NCBI GenBank assembly: GCA_023105745.1
Contig: JALGQZ010000004.1
Location: 66,696,612-66,760,611 of the forward strand
Length of the DNA: 64,000 bases
DNA from: Austropuccinia psidii
Taxonomy: Eukaryota; Basidiomycota; Pucciniomycetes; Pucciniales; Sphaerophragmiaceae
Reading direction: 5' to 3'
This document shows positions 34,449 through 47,319 of the stretch, in pieces (the stretch's first letter is position 1; each line of letters begins with the position of its first letter). The position numbers and the translations under genes are program-made. The notes under the pieces were generated by a model, which searched no databases, was not told the origin of the DNA, and saw only the letters and a program-made list of their open reading frames with translations.

Positions 34449-35502
34449 AAGTAATTTTTGGTGTTATGAAGTCTTTTCTTCAAATATTTCTACAGAAATA
34501 CTTAGTTTGTTTAATTTTTCTGTAAGATTGTCAATACTCATGTCATAATTGATTGTCAAAGTTTTATCTTTGATATATTTTATGTATTTATACAATTCTT
34601 GTTGTCCTTGTATCAATTTTTGAGTGTTATCAATTAAAATCTTTGGCTTATTATTTTCAACAATAAACTTAATGTTGTTAATTTCTTTTTCATTTTGTAC
34701 AACATTTTTTGTTAAAGAAGATAAGTTATTGTTTATTTCTTGTAATGATAATAAACTATTTTCAATTTCTTTTAGAGGTAATATACTATTTTTAATTTCT
34801 GTTAAATTATTTACAACATCTTTGGACAAGGTTATTTCTTTGGGAAATGAGGTTGTCTCATTCTTTGTTCTTCCTTGTCCTTGAATTCCATCAAGGTTCT
34901 GGCCATGTTGAATGCATTGCCCATGGCATCCTTTTTGATTTTTGGAATCGTGTAGCTTGAGAAGTATGGTTTTCTCCAATCCTTTTTCTTGTTCTTCTTC
35001 CCTTCTTGGGGAAGTGGGCTGGCTTGGGGCTTCTTCCTTGGCTGCCTCCTTCTTTTTGGCATGGTACTCCTTGATCTTTTTGATTTGAGGTTTGGATGAT
35101 AGTGGATTCCATCCATTGGAGTATCTCACTATTTCCTCCTCTTTGAGGAACTTTTTCAGGATGTTCCAGGAGTTCATCACTCCTTGGTGTATTTGGGGCA
35201 ACATTTCCCAATCCTTGTCTTTGTACACTGTGTAGTACTGCTTGTACTGGCTCATGTAAATGTCTATTTGAGCCCTCTGAATGTGATTTGTACCTGTTTG
35301 AGTCACTCATACTTAGTTTCAACTCTGGTTCAGATATCATGGGAGTTTCTGGGACTTGCCTTTGGGATAAGGCACTTCCTTGTGTGGATTCTGTTCCACT
35401 GGGGATATTTCCCTTCCTTTTCCCTTTTGAGGAATCAATTCTACCTCTGAGTCCAGCTCCATCTGATTGGATGGAGTATTGGGAGCCTCTTCTGGTAGTC
35501 AT
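34449..35502 (-). pseudogene. C/E: N-terminal gag region with frames fused by a deletion
   Basis: Same overlapping-frame region as in B and D: frame 0 from ATG at 35502 ([10 protein letters not shown]), +1 frame with [20 protein letters not shown]. Relative to D, C lacks 23 nt between two GCCCCA repeats; this joins the +1 frame directly to the downstream gag frame, so a single frame reads from about 35306 to 34464 (280 codons). It ends in a TAA at 34458-34460 where B and D have TCA. TTTCCCAAAG is conserved at 34838-34847 (inverted). Confidence 0.75.
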
Positions 35503-35550
35503 ATTTTAAGAAAAATAAGAAATAAGAGGATTTCAGAACAGGAATTTTTC

Positions 35551-35760
35551 TTATGGAAATTTATAAATGAGGTACTCACCTTCAGAGTCCTGAATGGTGG
35601 GTCCTGGAAAGTCTAATTTCTTAGCTTTCTTTTTCTTAGTGATTATTGGTGTTGGTGAACTTTGACAAGTTTCTTCCACCAATCTTTCAACAGTGGTTTG
35701 GTTGTCCTCTGTTGGATTGTCTCTAAGCACTAAAAAAGACAAATAAATAGAAGTCTTTAT
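35551..35760 (-). pseudogene. C/E: upstream gag exon
   Basis: Counterpart of 4913-5062: RDNPTEDNQTTVERLVEE, KLDFPGPTIQDSEG. Preceded by a TTTTTTAG acceptor-like site and followed by a GTGAGTACC donor-like site. No ATG in frame. Confidence 0.5.
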
Positions 35761-35939
35761 ATAAAAAGTGTTATTTTGGGTAAGATATGGCAATTTTCCA
35801 TGTAAAAATTTCTTTTATATCTTAAAAAATGAAAATAAATCAAGAAATGAAATTTAAATGAATAAAAAATAACTCTTTTTATTGGTTTTTTATTTATAAT
35901 AATAATTTTTTTTTGTTTTTTATATTTTCATTTTTAAAG

Positions 35940-35944
35940 AATAA
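35940..35944. repeat. Target-site duplication AATAA, left copy (element D)
   Basis: AATAA here and at 47736-47740 flank D. Joining the flanks gives TTTTTAAAGAATAAAATG, matching the uninterrupted leader sequences of B and D. Confidence 0.88.
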
Positions 35945-37974
35945 TAAAAGGTTTGACTATGAAACAATAAGTAAAAATTACTAATATTTTACTTATTGTA
36001 CTATGAATGTCCTTATAAATGAAATAAATAAGATAAAAATAATTATAATAATAAAAAATTATTATAATTATGGTGTAAGTAATGATTATATTATTAATAA
36101 AATATAATAATATAATTTATATTATAAAATATAATATAATAAAATAAATATATTAATATAAAATAATTAAAATATTTAAAGGCACTTTATTATTGTTACA
36201 AACAAGTAATAAAGGCATAAAAAATTGTTTTTTATTAATAAAAAATAATTAATAACAATAATATTACCAATATTAAAGTTATAAATTAATATAAATACTA
36301 TTTATATTAATTAAAGAATTATTAAAATAATAATAAAGAGAAAATTATTATAACAAGAGAAAAAAACTTACTTTTAACACTTAATATAATAATTTTGAAA
36401 TATTTTACACCAAAAAAAAATATAAATACAATCTTTTCAAATTGTATTTACAATAAAAAATAAAGAAAAATTACTAATATTCTTGATTTTTACGTGGAAA
36501 TGAGTTTTTAGAGAGATTTTCAACAAAAACAATTAAATAAATGATTTAATTAGGTCAAAATAGATGATTAAAGCAAGGTGGTCTTTGGTCTTTAATAATA
36601 TAATAGTTTTATATATAAAGAATAAAGAAATTACCTTTGATTTAATTGATTTAATGTTTTTGATGCGTCTGAGGGGAAAATAGAGTAAAAAGAGCTCTAT
36701 TTATAGTAAATACCTCCCTCCTAGAGTCCAACAGGCTTCTAGTAGACGTGTACTGATCATATCCACTGGAATTGATCAATATTTTAAGGTTTGGGGATGA
36801 TTACATCATGATCAAACCATATTGCATCATTATTACACCATTATTTAAAGTTATCACTATAACTCTAAAGTTGATGACATCAGAGGCTTGGCAGAACCCC
36901 AAAATTCATGGATTTCATTAATTTTAATCATAAACTAATAGTATTCACCAATTCTATCACTCATATGACTGTTAAACTTAATTTAAGGTTACAGTAGGTG
37001 ATCATAACTGCTCAATTTAAGCTCAAACTTTAATCTTTAATAACTTTTAAGTTTTACACGCTAAATCAATTCAGAGAGTTAATTCTGATAGCCTGGCATA
37101 ACCGTATTATGCTGCCAAGAGCTTTTCATTACATCATCAAAACTCTAATTTTGATGATTTTTCTTGTAACTCATCTTTTCTGTCAAAATTCAATATTTTA
37201 AACTTCAAATCATGATTTCAGGGGGTTATACCCTGAATTTGATGATAAAAATTACGTCATTCTTCACTAATGAACTAGTAGAATCCAACTGTGAGATTTA
37301 TTTTAAGTTTGGACCACTTTCACAACAAAGTGGTCAACAGCTCTTTGATTTTTATCAATATTTCATCATAGGTTTTAACCTTGTTTATAAATTGTAAAAT
37401 AAAGTTCATATCTGTGTTCTTACAGTAATTAAGTGGTAACTTTATTTTTGGTTCATCACTCTATCTTGTATAGTTTAAGAGATATTAGCTATGATCCTTG
37501 AATATATGTGTTGACCAAAAAAGTGCATATATTCAGGTTAATTCCTTAAGTATTAACATTGGAAATTAGCTCATTAATTGTTTTATGTGTGAATTTTCAT
37601 GGGGAATCCAATGGTACAATTTATTTCACATGCTGTTTCATTGGTTCTTGAAATAAATAAAGATTTATGGTTTTTATAAGGTATTATTCCTTATAACTCA
37701 TTAAATATTGATTTTACAGATATGCCATAAAAATGGTATATGTGTATTTTACCATGGGGAATCCAATGGTATAATTTATTTCACATGTTGATTCATTTGT
37801 TTTTAAGTTAAACCAATTTTTGTACCAATTTATGGTATTTTTGTATTTTTGAAGTAATTATTTTTAATGTATAATTATTCTAAGTAATTTTAGTATAATT
37901 ATCTTAAAGGTATAATTATTCTGAGTCTTTCTTGTGACCTTATTGGGTATGTGGTCATATCTCAAAGGCTCACA
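35945..37974 (-). repeat. 3' LTR of D
   Basis: 2030 bp, ends GGCTCACA, next to TTCCCTACCACC. Very similar to the 5' LTR at 44591-47735; contains the inverted TATA box at 36698-36705. Confidence 0.92.
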
Positions 37975-38092
37975 TTCCCTACCACCAAAAAAGATTGTAC
38001 CACAATCTGATATGTGTAATTAGGGTATCATCCACTGTCCTACCTCTTCAATAGACTTTGTTAGTCTTGAAGCTCAATAATGCTTAACTTTT

Positions 38093-41000
38093 CTATTTTT
38101 CAGGCTTCCTTTCATGTCTGAACCTTCTTAGCAGTTTATCAGCATTTGTTATATCTTTCTCAAGTAGCCATTCATCTTCTTGAGTTGAATTTCTATACCT
38201 TACAAGGTATTCCCTTTCTTTTTTGTTCCTTGTCCTTCTTTCTTTAAGGACTTTTACTATTTTCTTTTCCTCTCCTTCTTCCAAGGGGGGAATTTCAAGT
38301 GGGGTTTTATTTCTTAGTGAAAATAACTCCTTGTCACTTGAGCTGTAAGGTTTTATTAGACTTACAGGGAAAGTTGGGTGTTTGTTCATTAGTTCACCTG
38401 TGAGTTCCAATTGCACAGCATTGGGTCCATGAAGTGCTTTTATCATAAATGGTCCTGCAAAGGAATTTTTCAATTTCTTTGAGCCTTTTATGTTATTGAA
38501 ATTAAGGGTTGACACTAGAACCAAGTCTCCTATTTTGAAATCAGGTGGCTTATGACTTTTATCCCATCTTTCTTTTGCATATTTGAAAGAATCTTGCATA
38601 CATCTGTTTGCATGGTGTCTTGCCTTGTCAAGCATTATTTTAAAACTGCTTGCTGTTGGGTGTATATCCACTAAGTCCTTTTTGAGGGTATCATAAGTAA
38701 GTCTTGGATTCCAACCTTTTTCTAGCATTGCTGGTGTTTTTCCAGTAGAAGAATGGATTGATGTTTTATATGCCAGTTCCAGTTCTGGTATTAGTGTACA
38801 CCAATCATGGGTAAAGCCATCAGAATCTTTGAATTCTAATTCATAAGCACAGAATCTTCTGATCATGTCCTCTAAGGTCTGTATCATTCTTTCTGCTAAA
38901 CCATCAGTTTGAGGATGATAAGCTGTTGAGAATGATAACTTTGTCCCAAACAAGTTATGGAGATTTGTCCATAATGCTGAAGTGAACTTTGGGTCTCTGT
39001 CACTTATAATATTTTGGAATAAGCCTGTATGGCTAATAACTTTATTCCATATCATTATAGCTGTGTCCCTAGCTGTGTCATCTTTGTGACATGGTAAGAA
39101 CATTGGAGTTTTACTGTACCTGTCAACTAACACTAGGCATGCATTATAACTCCTGTCTCCTCCTGGAGGTAATGCTGTTACCCAATCCATATGATCTATT
39201 TCCCATGGGGATTTTGGTTCTTGGATTTGGATCATCATTCCAAATTTCTTTCCTGTGGCTCTGTTAGCTTTTTGGCATCTGTCACAGGTTTGGCAGTACT
39301 CTGCAACATCTTTCTTCCAATTTGGCCACCAAGAGCAGGTTTTCACCCTCTCTAGTGTCCTATCTTCTGAGAGATGTCCAGATGAAACACTATCATGACA
39401 CTCATGCAAAATAGTGTTTATTAGTGTTCTATCTGTTAAGGTCATAACACATGTGTGTGTTTTTCTATGGTAGAGGATTCCATCAAGGAGGTGGAATCTT
39501 CCTTCATTATATGCCTTTTTCCATGTTTCATCTAGTTTTGATGAAAGTGATGGGTCTTTGCAGTCTTTCATTAGAAGTTGGCTTAAGATATGGCAATCTT
39601 TGTCTATCTTATAGCTTTCTTTAACTTGGTTAAAGAATTCTGTGCCAATATCTGTAACACATATTCCTTCTATATGGTGCTCTTCCTGTGGTACCCATGC
39701 TGGATTGTCAGGGGTATTTGCTAGAGCCCATCTGCTAAGACCATCTGCATTTTTATGGATATTACCAGATTTATGAACAATAGTCATATTTCCTCTGTAT
39801 TCTTGGATAGCAATTTGCCATCTCAGCATATGTCTATTTGGAGTCTTCATATTTAATAGTGATCTCACAGCATTACAGTCTGTGATTACATCAAATACTG
39901 TACCATCCAAATAATAATGCAGTTTTTCTAAAGCCCACACTAAGCATAAGCATTCCATTTGGCTGGCTCCATACCTTGCTTCTGTTGGCTTTATCTGTCT
40001 TGAAATGAAACAAATTGGCCCTTCCACTGGTTTATCATTGATAATTTGTGTCTGGTGAAGTGCAGCACCTAGTCCTTCTCCACAAGCATCAATGTATAGT
40101 TTGAAGGGTAGTTTCCAATCTGGCATTAGAAGAAATGGGGCATTTGTTAGTGAATTTTTTAATTCTTCATATGCCTTGACCCTTTCTTCAGTTATTTCAT
40201 AAACTGTTTGTTGGTCACATAATTTATATAAGTATTTGGCAATTTTTGCAAAGTCCTTTATATGCTGTCTATAGTAACCAGCAAATCCTAAAAATGATTG
40301 CATTTCTTTTTTGATTTGAGGCATTGGCTTAAGTAGTACTGCTGCTACTTTATTTTTGTCTATGCCTAGACTAAGTCCAGATACAACATGTCCTAGTGCT
40401 TTTAATTCACTACATGCAAAGTGCCACTTTCTCAAGGAAATTTTCATATTCACTTGGACTATTTTCTGTAGTACCCTTTCTAGTCTTGTAAGGTGATTTT
40501 CCCAAGTTTCTGAGCAGACTATAATATCATCAATATAGATAATTAACCATCCTTCTGATAATTCTTCAGGGAATATGGTATTCATCATTCTTTGATAATG
40601 GGAAGGTGCATTTTTTATCCCAAATGGCATCCTTAAGTATTCAAAAATTCCACAATGGACTATTATTCTTAGTAGTTTCTTGGCATTGTCTGTTAAGAGA
40701 GTTTGATGAAAACCCTTAAGAGCATCCATAGCTGTAATGAACTTAGCTTGTGACAATTGGGTCAATGTCTCATGGATTCTAGGTATTGGATATCTATCTG
40801 GAATGGTATAGGTGTTCAGGGCTCTGAAGTCTCCTACCATCCTTGATTTTCCATTATGCCAATTTATAATGACAGGTGTAGTAACTTCTACCTGTTCATT
40901 ATGTCCAACTTTTCTTAATACTCCAAGGTCCATTAATTCTTTAATATGTACTTTTAAGGCTTCTCTAGCCCTTGGCCTAGCTGGGTAAGCTGGTCTCCTT

Positions 41001-42178
41001 AGTAAGGGTGGGTAAGGCTTTTCAACATTAAGAATTATGTCTACTTCATGCCCAATTATAGCACCTAGTGGCTCTTTGTCAGTTGCAAAGCCATTTTTGT
41101 ACTTAAATAAGAGGTCAATTAATTCTTCTTTCATTCTTTCTCTAAATTCTTGATTTAATTCTGCCTCTTTAAGTTGTTCAGATATAAAAAGATCCTTTTC
41201 TGGAATCTTTTCTTCATTCTTAATAACTGTAATTTGTTTTTTGTTATTTAAGAAGCCAAACTTCTGTCTCTTATTTTCTCCTATAGTAAAATATCTATCC
41301 TTCTGGTTAGAGATATCTATACCATAGATTGATAAGTAGTCATTTCCCAGGATAAAGTGATTGCTGGTACAGTTGTCCATTACCACAAATTCCACTTTAA
41401 TTCTGACACATTGTGAAGGGTGAGGAAAAATTAGTGTTAAATCAATTATTCCAAGGGGTTTCATGCTCTCACTTGCACTCTTGAATTTGACACCTTGTAT
41501 TGGCATAAGGTTTTCTTGCCAGTCTGGGACAATGGTTTTTAAATAACTTTTGCCAACACAGGTGCAATATGCTCCTGTATCTAAGTTAACTTTTCCTTCT
41601 TGGTTATCAACCATAACAATACTTATACTTGATTTTCCAGCTGTATATCCCATTCCTCTTGCAGGTTTGGTTCTATACATTTTGGCATCTTGCACATTTG
41701 TCAGGTTTGTGTCAGATGTTCCAACTTGTGGTAAATTTGAGTTAACATCTAGTACTTCATAAATTATATCAATTTTATTAATTTCTGCATTAATTATATT
41801 GATTTCATCACTTTCAGAAGTTTCTGATTCTTCTGTTTCTTTTTCAGAGTCAGATTCCTCTTCTTTGTCATTGTGGTTTTCTGTTTCCACAATTTCATTG
41901 ATTTTTGCCTTTTTTAGGCAATTATTGGCTAAGTGTCCAATACCTCCACATTTATGGCATTTCCTTTCCTCATTATTATTGGATGTACTGGGCTTGAAGG
42001 ATTCTTTTAATTTATCTTTTTTGATAAATGGTTTATTTGGGCTTTTAATTTCCAATTTCTTCCAAGTCCTGCCAATTTTTGTTCTTGTCACTATGTCTTC
42101 CAGTGCATTAATGTACTCTTCTGTGGAGCATGGTTCTATACACCGCTTCTCAAGGCATGTTCTAGTTCCCCTCCACAT
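38093..42178 (-). CDS. Element D pol: protease, RT, RNase H, integrase, chromodomain
   Basis: 1361 codons without interruption. Residues from the first codon of the open frame: gag zinc knuckle [14 protein letters not shown] 74-87; acidic linker 100-130; protease DTG 200-202; RT from about 380, [20 protein letters not shown] 449-468, active site YIDD 548-551; RNase H from about 692 ([12 protein letters not shown]); integrase zinc finger HECHDSV...CQTCDRC, core Asp in MDWVTALPP and SDRDPKF, Glu region [18 protein letters not shown]; chromodomain in the last 55 residues ([20 protein letters not shown]). All catalytic residues I can check are present. The first about 13 codons are out-of-frame gag sequence upstream of the 1-nt deletion; in an undamaged copy this would be the C-terminal part of gag-pol. 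Confidence 0.94.
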   Translation of the reverse strand: MWRGTRTCLEKRCIEPCSTEEYINALEDIVTRTKIGRTWKKLEIKSPNKPFIKKDKLKESFKPSTSNNNEERKCHKCGGIGHLANNCLKKAKINEIVETENHNDKEEESDSEKETEESETSESDEINIINAEINKIDIIYEVLDVNSNLPQVGTSDTNLTNVQDAKMYRTKPARGMGYTAGKSSISIVMVDNQEGKVNLDTGAYCTCVGKSYLKTIVPDWQENLMPIQGVKFKSASESMKPLGIIDLTLIFPHPSQCVRIKVEFVVMDNCTSNHFILGNDYLSIYGIDISNQKDRYFTIGENKRQKFGFLNNKKQITVIKNEEKIPEKDLFISEQLKEAELNQEFRERMKEELIDLLFKYKNGFATDKEPLGAIIGHEVDIILNVEKPYPPLLRRPAYPARPRAREALKVHIKELMDLGVLRKVGHNEQVEVTTPVIINWHNGKSRMVGDFRALNTYTIPDRYPIPRIHETLTQLSQAKFITAMDALKGFHQTLLTDNAKKLLRIIVHCGIFEYLRMPFGIKNAPSHYQRMMNTIFPEELSEGWLIIYIDDIIVCSETWENHLTRLERVLQKIVQVNMKISLRKWHFACSELKALGHVVSGLSLGIDKNKVAAVLLKPMPQIKKEMQSFLGFAGYYRQHIKDFAKIAKYLYKLCDQQTVYEITEERVKAYEELKNSLTNAPFLLMPDWKLPFKLYIDACGEGLGAALHQTQIINDKPVEGPICFISRQIKPTEARYGASQMECLCLVWALEKLHYYLDGTVFDVITDCNAVRSLLNMKTPNRHMLRWQIAIQEYRGNMTIVHKSGNIHKNADGLSRWALANTPDNPAWVPQEEHHIEGICVTDIGTEFFNQVKESYKIDKDCHILSQLLMKDCKDPSLSSKLDETWKKAYNEGRFHLLDGILYHRKTHTCVMTLTDRTLINTILHECHDSVSSGHLSEDRTLERVKTCSWWPNWKKDVAEYCQTCDRCQKANRATGKKFGMMIQIQEPKSPWEIDHMDWVTALPPGGDRSYNACLVLVDRYSKTPMFLPCHKDDTARDTAIMIWNKVISHTGLFQNIISDRDPKFTSALWTNLHNLFGTKLSFSTAYHPQTDGLAERMIQTLEDMIRRFCAYELEFKDSDGFTHDWCTLIPELELAYKTSIHSSTGKTPAMLEKGWNPRLTYDTLKKDLVDIHPTASSFKIMLDKARHHANRCMQDSFKYAKERWDKSHKPPDFKIGDLVLVSTLNFNNIKGSKKLKNSFAGPFMIKALHGPNAVQLELTGELMNKHPTFPVSLIKPYSSSDKELFSLRNKTPLEIPPLEEGEEKKIVKVLKERRTRNKKEREYLVRYRNSTQEDEWLLEKDITNADKLLRRFRHERKPEK

Positions 42179-43884
42179 TTCTTAAGTATTTTCATGTGCA
42201 CCATTTTCTGTGACATTTCTGGGTACAGTGCATTAAGCCTTTCAACTTGTTTCAAGAACCAAGTTAAAGGTTTATCTTTCTCTGGGTCAAAGAAAGAATT
42301 TTCAAATGCATTTTCTATCTTATACCTCCAGGCATCATTTGCCCACTTGGTGATTATTTCTTGTTTCCACCAAGACCAGGTATTTTTACCATTTGTTTGT
42401 CTTATGCCATAATACCATCTTTTTGCAGATTTCTCAAACAATGAATGTAATCTTGCAGTGATTAATTCATCTGGTATGTCATAGTCTTCTTGTAACATGT
42501 CAATTGTTTTAATAAATGACATGTGGTCATATTCACCTTCTCCTGTGAATGTTGGCCATTCTTTCAGCTGAGGTGCTTCTTTCATTAAGACTTGGTTATT
42601 TTCTTGGTGACTCAAGTCTGTTATAAAAGGATTTGTCAATTCCTCTTTTGTTTTAACAGGGCTTCTTATATGAGAAAATGGAGTTGATAACTTTGGCATA
42701 TTAGCCTCATTCATTTTATCCATTTTTTCAGTAATAAGCCTTATTTCACTTTGAATATCATTCTTTAGATGCATTCTTGCTTCATCACTTTTTTCCACAT
42801 GGTCCAAAAGTAATTTTTGGTGTGATGAAGTCTTTTCTTCAAATTTTTCTACAGAAATACTTAATTTGTTTAATTTTTCTGTAAGATTGTCAATACTCAC
42901 ATCATAATTGATTGTCAAAGCTTTTTCTTTGATATCACTTATGTATTTGTACAACTCTTGTTGTCCTTGTATTAATTTCTGAGTATTGTCAATAAATACT
43001 TTTGGTTTACTATTTTCAATCATAAATTTTATGTTATCAATTTCTTTCTTATTTTTTACAACAAGTTTGGTTAAAGATGATAAGCCATTATTTATTTCTT
43101 GGAAAGATAATAAACTATTTTTAATGTCTTTAAGAGGTAAAATACTATTTTTCAGCTCTGTTAAAGTATTTACAACATCAGGAGACAAGGTTATTTCTTT
43201 GGGAAATGGGGTTGTCTCATTCTTTGTTCCTCTTTGTCTTTGAATTCCATCAAAGTTCTGGCCATGTTGAAAACATTGTCCATGGCATCCTTTTGGATTT
43301 TTGGGATTCTGTAGCTTGGGGAATATGGTTTCCTCCAATTCTTTTTCTTGTTCTTCTTCCCTTCTTGGGGAAGTGGGTTGGCTTGGGGCTTGCTGGTAGA
43401 AGCTACTGGGGCTTCTTCCTTGGTTGCCTCCCTCTTTTTGGCGTGGTAATCCTTGATTTTTTTGATTTGAGGTTTGGATGACAGTGGATTCCATCCATTG
43501 GAGTATTTCACTATCTCCTCCTCTTTGAGAAACTTTTTCAGGATGTGCCAGGAGTTCATCACTCCTTCGTGTATTTGAGGCAGCATTTCCCAATCTTTGT
43601 CCTTGTACACTGTGTAATACTGCTTGTACTGGCTCATGTAGATGTCTATTTGAGCCCTCTGAATGTGATTTGTACCTATTTGAGTTACTCATACATAGCT
43701 CCAATTCAGGTTCAGATATCATGGGCATTTCTGGGACTTGCCTTTGGGATAAGGCACTTCCTTGTGTGAATTCTGTTCCACTGGGGATATTGCCCTTTCT
43801 TTTCCCTTTTGAGGGATCAGTTCTACTTCTGAGTCCAGCTCCATCTGATTGGATGGAGTATTGGGAACCTCTTCTGGTATTCAT
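42136..43884 (-). CDS. Element D gag, 582-codon frame
   Basis: Starts at ATG 43884 ([10 protein letters not shown]) and runs through the region with the overlapping +1 frame (+1 frame 43637-43191, [19 protein letters not shown] to HFPKK), then [20 protein letters not shown], a coiled-coil-like Leu/Ile heptad stretch ([20 protein letters not shown]), and the gag core [32 protein letters not shown]. It stops at 42136 because one A is missing relative to B (AGCAGG to AGCGG near 42143), just before the zinc-knuckle part, which lies in the pol frame. Whether the first 230 codons are really used in this frame is doubtful: see the finding on overlapping frames. Confidence 0.75.
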   Translation of the reverse strand: MNTRRGSQYSIQSDGAGLRSRTDPSKGKRKGNIPSGTEFTQGSALSQRQVPEMPMISEPELELCMSNSNRYKSHSEGSNRHLHEPVQAVLHSVQGQRLGNAASNTRRSDELLAHPEKVSQRGGDSEILQWMESTVIQTSNQKNQGLPRQKEGGNQGRSPSSFYQQAPSQPTSPRREEEQEKELEETIFPKLQNPKNPKGCHGQCFQHGQNFDGIQRQRGTKNETTPFPKEITLSPDVVNTLTELKNSILPLKDIKNSLLSFQEINNGLSSLTKLVVKNKKEIDNIKFMIENSKPKVFIDNTQKLIQGQQELYKYISDIKEKALTINYDVSIDNLTEKLNKLSISVEKFEEKTSSHQKLLLDHVEKSDEARMHLKNDIQSEIRLITEKMDKMNEANMPKLSTPFSHIRSPVKTKEELTNPFITDLSHQENNQVLMKEAPQLKEWPTFTGEGEYDHMSFIKTIDMLQEDYDIPDELITARLHSLFEKSAKRWYYGIRQTNGKNTWSWWKQEIITKWANDAWRYKIENAFENSFFDPEKDKPLTWFLKQVERLNALYPEMSQKMVHMKILKKCGGELEHALRSGV

Positions 43885-43956
43885 AATTTAAGGAAAAAAA
43901 ATATAAAAGTATTTTAAGATAAAAATTCTTTTTATGGCAATTATAAAAGAGGTGCT

Positions 43957-44107
43957 CACCTTCAGAGTCTTGAATGGTGGGTCCTGGAAAGTCTAATTTC
44001 TTAGCTTTCTTTCTTTTAGTGATAACTGGTGTTGGAGAACTTTGACAAGTTTCTTCCACAAATCTCTCAACAGTAGTTTGGTTGTCTTCTGTTGGGTTAT
44101 CCTCAAA
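43957..44107 (-). CDS. Element D upstream gag exon
   Basis: VFEDNPTEDNQTTVERFVEE and KLDFPGPTIQDSEG, undamaged here. Bounded by TTTTTTAG (acceptor-like) and GTGAGC (donor-like). No ATG in frame upstream within the leader, so if translated it must be spliced to an upstream exon. Confidence 0.5.
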
Positions 44108-44122
44108 CACTAAAAAAGACAA

Positions 44123-44590
44123 ATAAATATAAGTCTTTTTATGAGAAGTGTTATTTTTTGGTAAGATATGGCAATTTCCACGTAGAAATTGCTTTAATAT
44201 CTTTGAAAAATTGAAATAAATAAAGAAATGAAGAAAAATGAATAAAAATAACTTTTTTAATATTTTTTATTTTTATTTTTAAGGAATAAAATAAAAATTA
44301 ATATGATTCTTTATAAAATTAAATTATAATAAAATTATTTTTAATTTATATAATATCTTTGTTAATCACTAGAGTCACTCAAAGAAAGTTCTTGCAAGTC
44401 TAAGGATGTGAAAAAACCACGTGTAAGACAGTAAAATTGCTTTCCAAACGCCTCAATACCTTTTCAAAATCAATAAAATATAAAATTATTATATAATTTT
44501 ATGATTATAAATATAATTTATTATTGGATAAACCCAATTAGAATCTTTTTTAAAGGTCTTTTAAGTAAATATCACGGCCAGGCCCCCAAA
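44123..44590 (-). other. Leader and primer-binding region of D
   Basis: AT-rich leader, no open frame; ends with the inverted primer block CACGGCCAGGCCCCCAAA next to the LTR. Confidence 0.65.
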
Positions 44591-46149
44591 TGTAAGGTTT
44601 GACTATGAAACGATGAGTAAAAATCACTAATATTTTACTTATTGTACTATGAATGTCCTTATAAATGAAATAAATAAGATAAAAATAATTATAATAATAA
44701 AGAATTATTATAATTATGGCGTAAAAAATGATTATATTATTAATAAAATATAATAATATAATAAAATAAATATATTAATATAAAATAATTAATATATTTA
44801 AAGGCACTTTAGTATTGTTACAAACAAATGATAAAGGCGTAAAAAATTGTTTTTTATTAATAAAAAAACAATTAATAACAATAATATTACCAATATTAAA
44901 GCTATAAATTAATATAAATACTATTTATATTAATTAAAGAATTATTAAAATAATGATAAAGAGAAAATTATTATAATAAGAGAAAATAACTTACTTTTAA
45001 CACTTAATATAATAATTTTGAAATATTTTACGCCAAAAAAAAAATATAAATACAATCTTTTCAAATTGTATTTACAATAAAAAATAAAGAAAAATTACTA
45101 ATATTCTTGATTTTTACGTGGAAATGAGTTGTTAGAGAGATTTTCAACAAAAACAATTGAATAAATGATTTAATCACGTCAAAATAGATGATTAAAACAA
45201 GGTGGTCTTTTGTCTTTAATAATATAATAGTTTTATATATAAAGAATAAAGAAATTACCTTTGATTTAATTGATTTAATGTTTTTGATGCGTCTGAGGGG
45301 AAAATAGAGTAAAAAGAGCTCTATTTATAGTAAATACCTCCCTCCTAGAGTCCAACAGGCTTCTAGTAGACGTGTACTGATCATATCCACTGTAATTTAT
45401 CAATATTTTAAGGTTTGGGGATGATTACATCATGATCAAACCATATTGCATCATTATTACACCATTATTTAAAGTTATCACTATAGCTCTAAAGTTGATG
45501 ACATCAGAGGCTTGGCAGAACCCCAAAATTCGTGGATTTTATTAGTTTTAATCAATAACTAATAGTATTCACCAATTTTATCACTCATATGACTGTTAAA
45601 CTTAATTTAAGGTTACAGTAGGTGATCATAACTGCTCAATTTAAGCTCAAACTTTGATCTTTAATAACTTTTAAGTTTTACATGCTACAGAAATTCAGAG
45701 AGTGAATTCTGATAGCCTGGCATAACCGTATTATGCTGCCAAGAGCTTTTCATTACATCATCAAAACTCTAATTTTGATGATTTTTCTTGTAACTCATCT
45801 TTTCTGTCAAAATTCAATATTTTAAACTTCAAATCATGATTTCAGGGGGTTATACCCTGAATTTAATGATAAAAATTACTTCATTCTTCACAAATGAACT
45901 AGTAGAATCCAACTGTGAGCTTTATTTTAAGTTTGGACCACTTTCACAACAAAGTGGTCAACAGCTCTGTTGATTTTTATCAATATTTCATCATAGGTTT
46001 TAACCTTGTTTTTAAATTGTAAAATAAAGTTCATATCTGTGTTCTTACAGTAATTACGTGGTAACTTCATTTTTGGTTCATCACTCTATCTTGTATAGTT
46101 CAAGAGATATTAGCTATGATCCTTGAATATATGCGTTGACCAAAAAAGT

Positions 46150-46926
46150 CCAATGGTTCCGAATTCACACCTGAAGGAGGCTTCTTTAGAAGAGTGCAGC
46201 GCCTTCAAAGCACTGAATGCCAACTACAGAAGTGCAATTGGCAGCCTAAGCTATTTAAGCGTAGCCACTAGGCCTGACATCTCATTCGCCGTCAGCTCCC
46301 TATCCCAATTTCTTGAAAAGCCAGGCATAGAGCACTGGAATGGGTTTCTCCACGTGCTACGCTACCTAAGAGGCACGGCTTATCTTGGACTGTGCTATGC
46401 CTCGAGCGGAGATAGCGGTCTCTGCGCATACTCAGACGCAGACTGGGGTAATTGTAGGCAAACAAGGCGATCTGTCACTGGCTTCGTCGTGTCTTTTCAC
46501 AATTGCTTGATCATCTGGAAGACCCGCAAGCAGCCAACAGTCTCCTTGTCAACAGCTGAGGCCGAGTACAAAGCTCTGACCGACTTGAGTACTGAGCTGT
46601 TGTGGTTGAGGCAGTTTGTCGAGGAGTTGTCTCTGTGCCAGCTCAATGGGCCGACAACTGTCTTTGATGACAACCAGGGTTGCATCAGTACGGCAAGCAG
46701 CGACAGCAACTCAAATACACGACGCATGAAGCACGTGGAAATCCAACTGCACTTCATCAGAGAAGTTATCCAGAACGGCCTGATCAAAGTCATCTATATC
46801 CCCACAAGTAAGATGCTGGCCGACCTTATGACTAAGTCAGTGTGCAGGCCTACACTAGTAAAATGTCTGGAAGCTCTTAATTTCCTTAGTCTAAGAGCAA
46901 GGGGGGATGTTGAAATTCATGCATAA
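46150..46926 (+). pseudogene. Ty1/copia pol C-terminal fragment (RT end and RNase H)
   Basis: About 258 codons open, beginning at SPMVPNSHLKE at the block border. YRSAIGSLSYLSVATRPDIS and VSSLSQFLEKPGIEHWNGFL are the end of the copia RT/connection; AYSDADWGNCRQTRRSVTGF, TVSLSTAEAEYKALTDLSTE, DNQGCISTA and RMKHVEIQLHFIREVI are the RNase H landmarks; LADLMTKSV is the usual C-terminal motif. No stop is present, so the fragment is young, but it lacks gag, protease, integrase and most of RT. The apparent upstream start lies in LTR sequence of D and is not meaningful. Confidence 0.92.
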
Positions 46927-47319
46927 TGCTGATGCGCATGTGACGATCAATTCACATGCAAGCATTTGTGCTCTTAAACTGAGAAAGTCTGTTAGCCATG
47001 ACATCATATCTAACTGACCAAATTGACTCACAGCGTATCTATCAGACATATAAAAAGACCATCATGTACCATTGTCTCTGTTCCTTTTTTCTTCGGAGAA
47101 CTCCTTTGTTAAGCTACCGCAGCCAATTCTTTCATACTACTACCGTAGTCAACTATCTTATTATTGTTTTTGTTATCTTTGTTCTCCCCGGTTAACGTCA
47201 CCGCAAGACTGTCTTATCATCTGAAGAGGTGTAGCCAGTTTCAAAATCAGACTCTATTGCTTATCCATTCACTTATATATATTATAGATTAAAGTGGTGT
47301 CCACCTTTAGTTTGGTTTT
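46908..47319 (+). repeat. Copia 3' LTR (approximate end)
   Basis: Begins TGTTGAAATTCATGC after the polypurine tract. The right border is defined only by the return to LTR sequence of D at TTAATTCC (47320); a clear CA terminus was not identified. Confidence 0.55.

Larger units (their letters stand above)
46150..47319 (+). mobile_element. 5'-truncated Ty1/copia fragment inside the LTR of D
   Basis: Foreign block with much higher GC than its surroundings. It holds the 3' end of a copia pol gene, a polypurine tract (GCAAGGGGGGA) and an LTR start TGTTGAAATT at 46908. Compared with the intact LTR (35945-37974) the block replaces about 15 bp (TGCATATATTCAGGT) and has no target-site duplication, so it did not arrive by normal integration of a full copia element. 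Confidence 0.88.

Noticed and set aside
46123..46150. Apparent start of the copia frame
   Set aside because: Belongs to the LTR of D; the frame only happens to be open across the junction.
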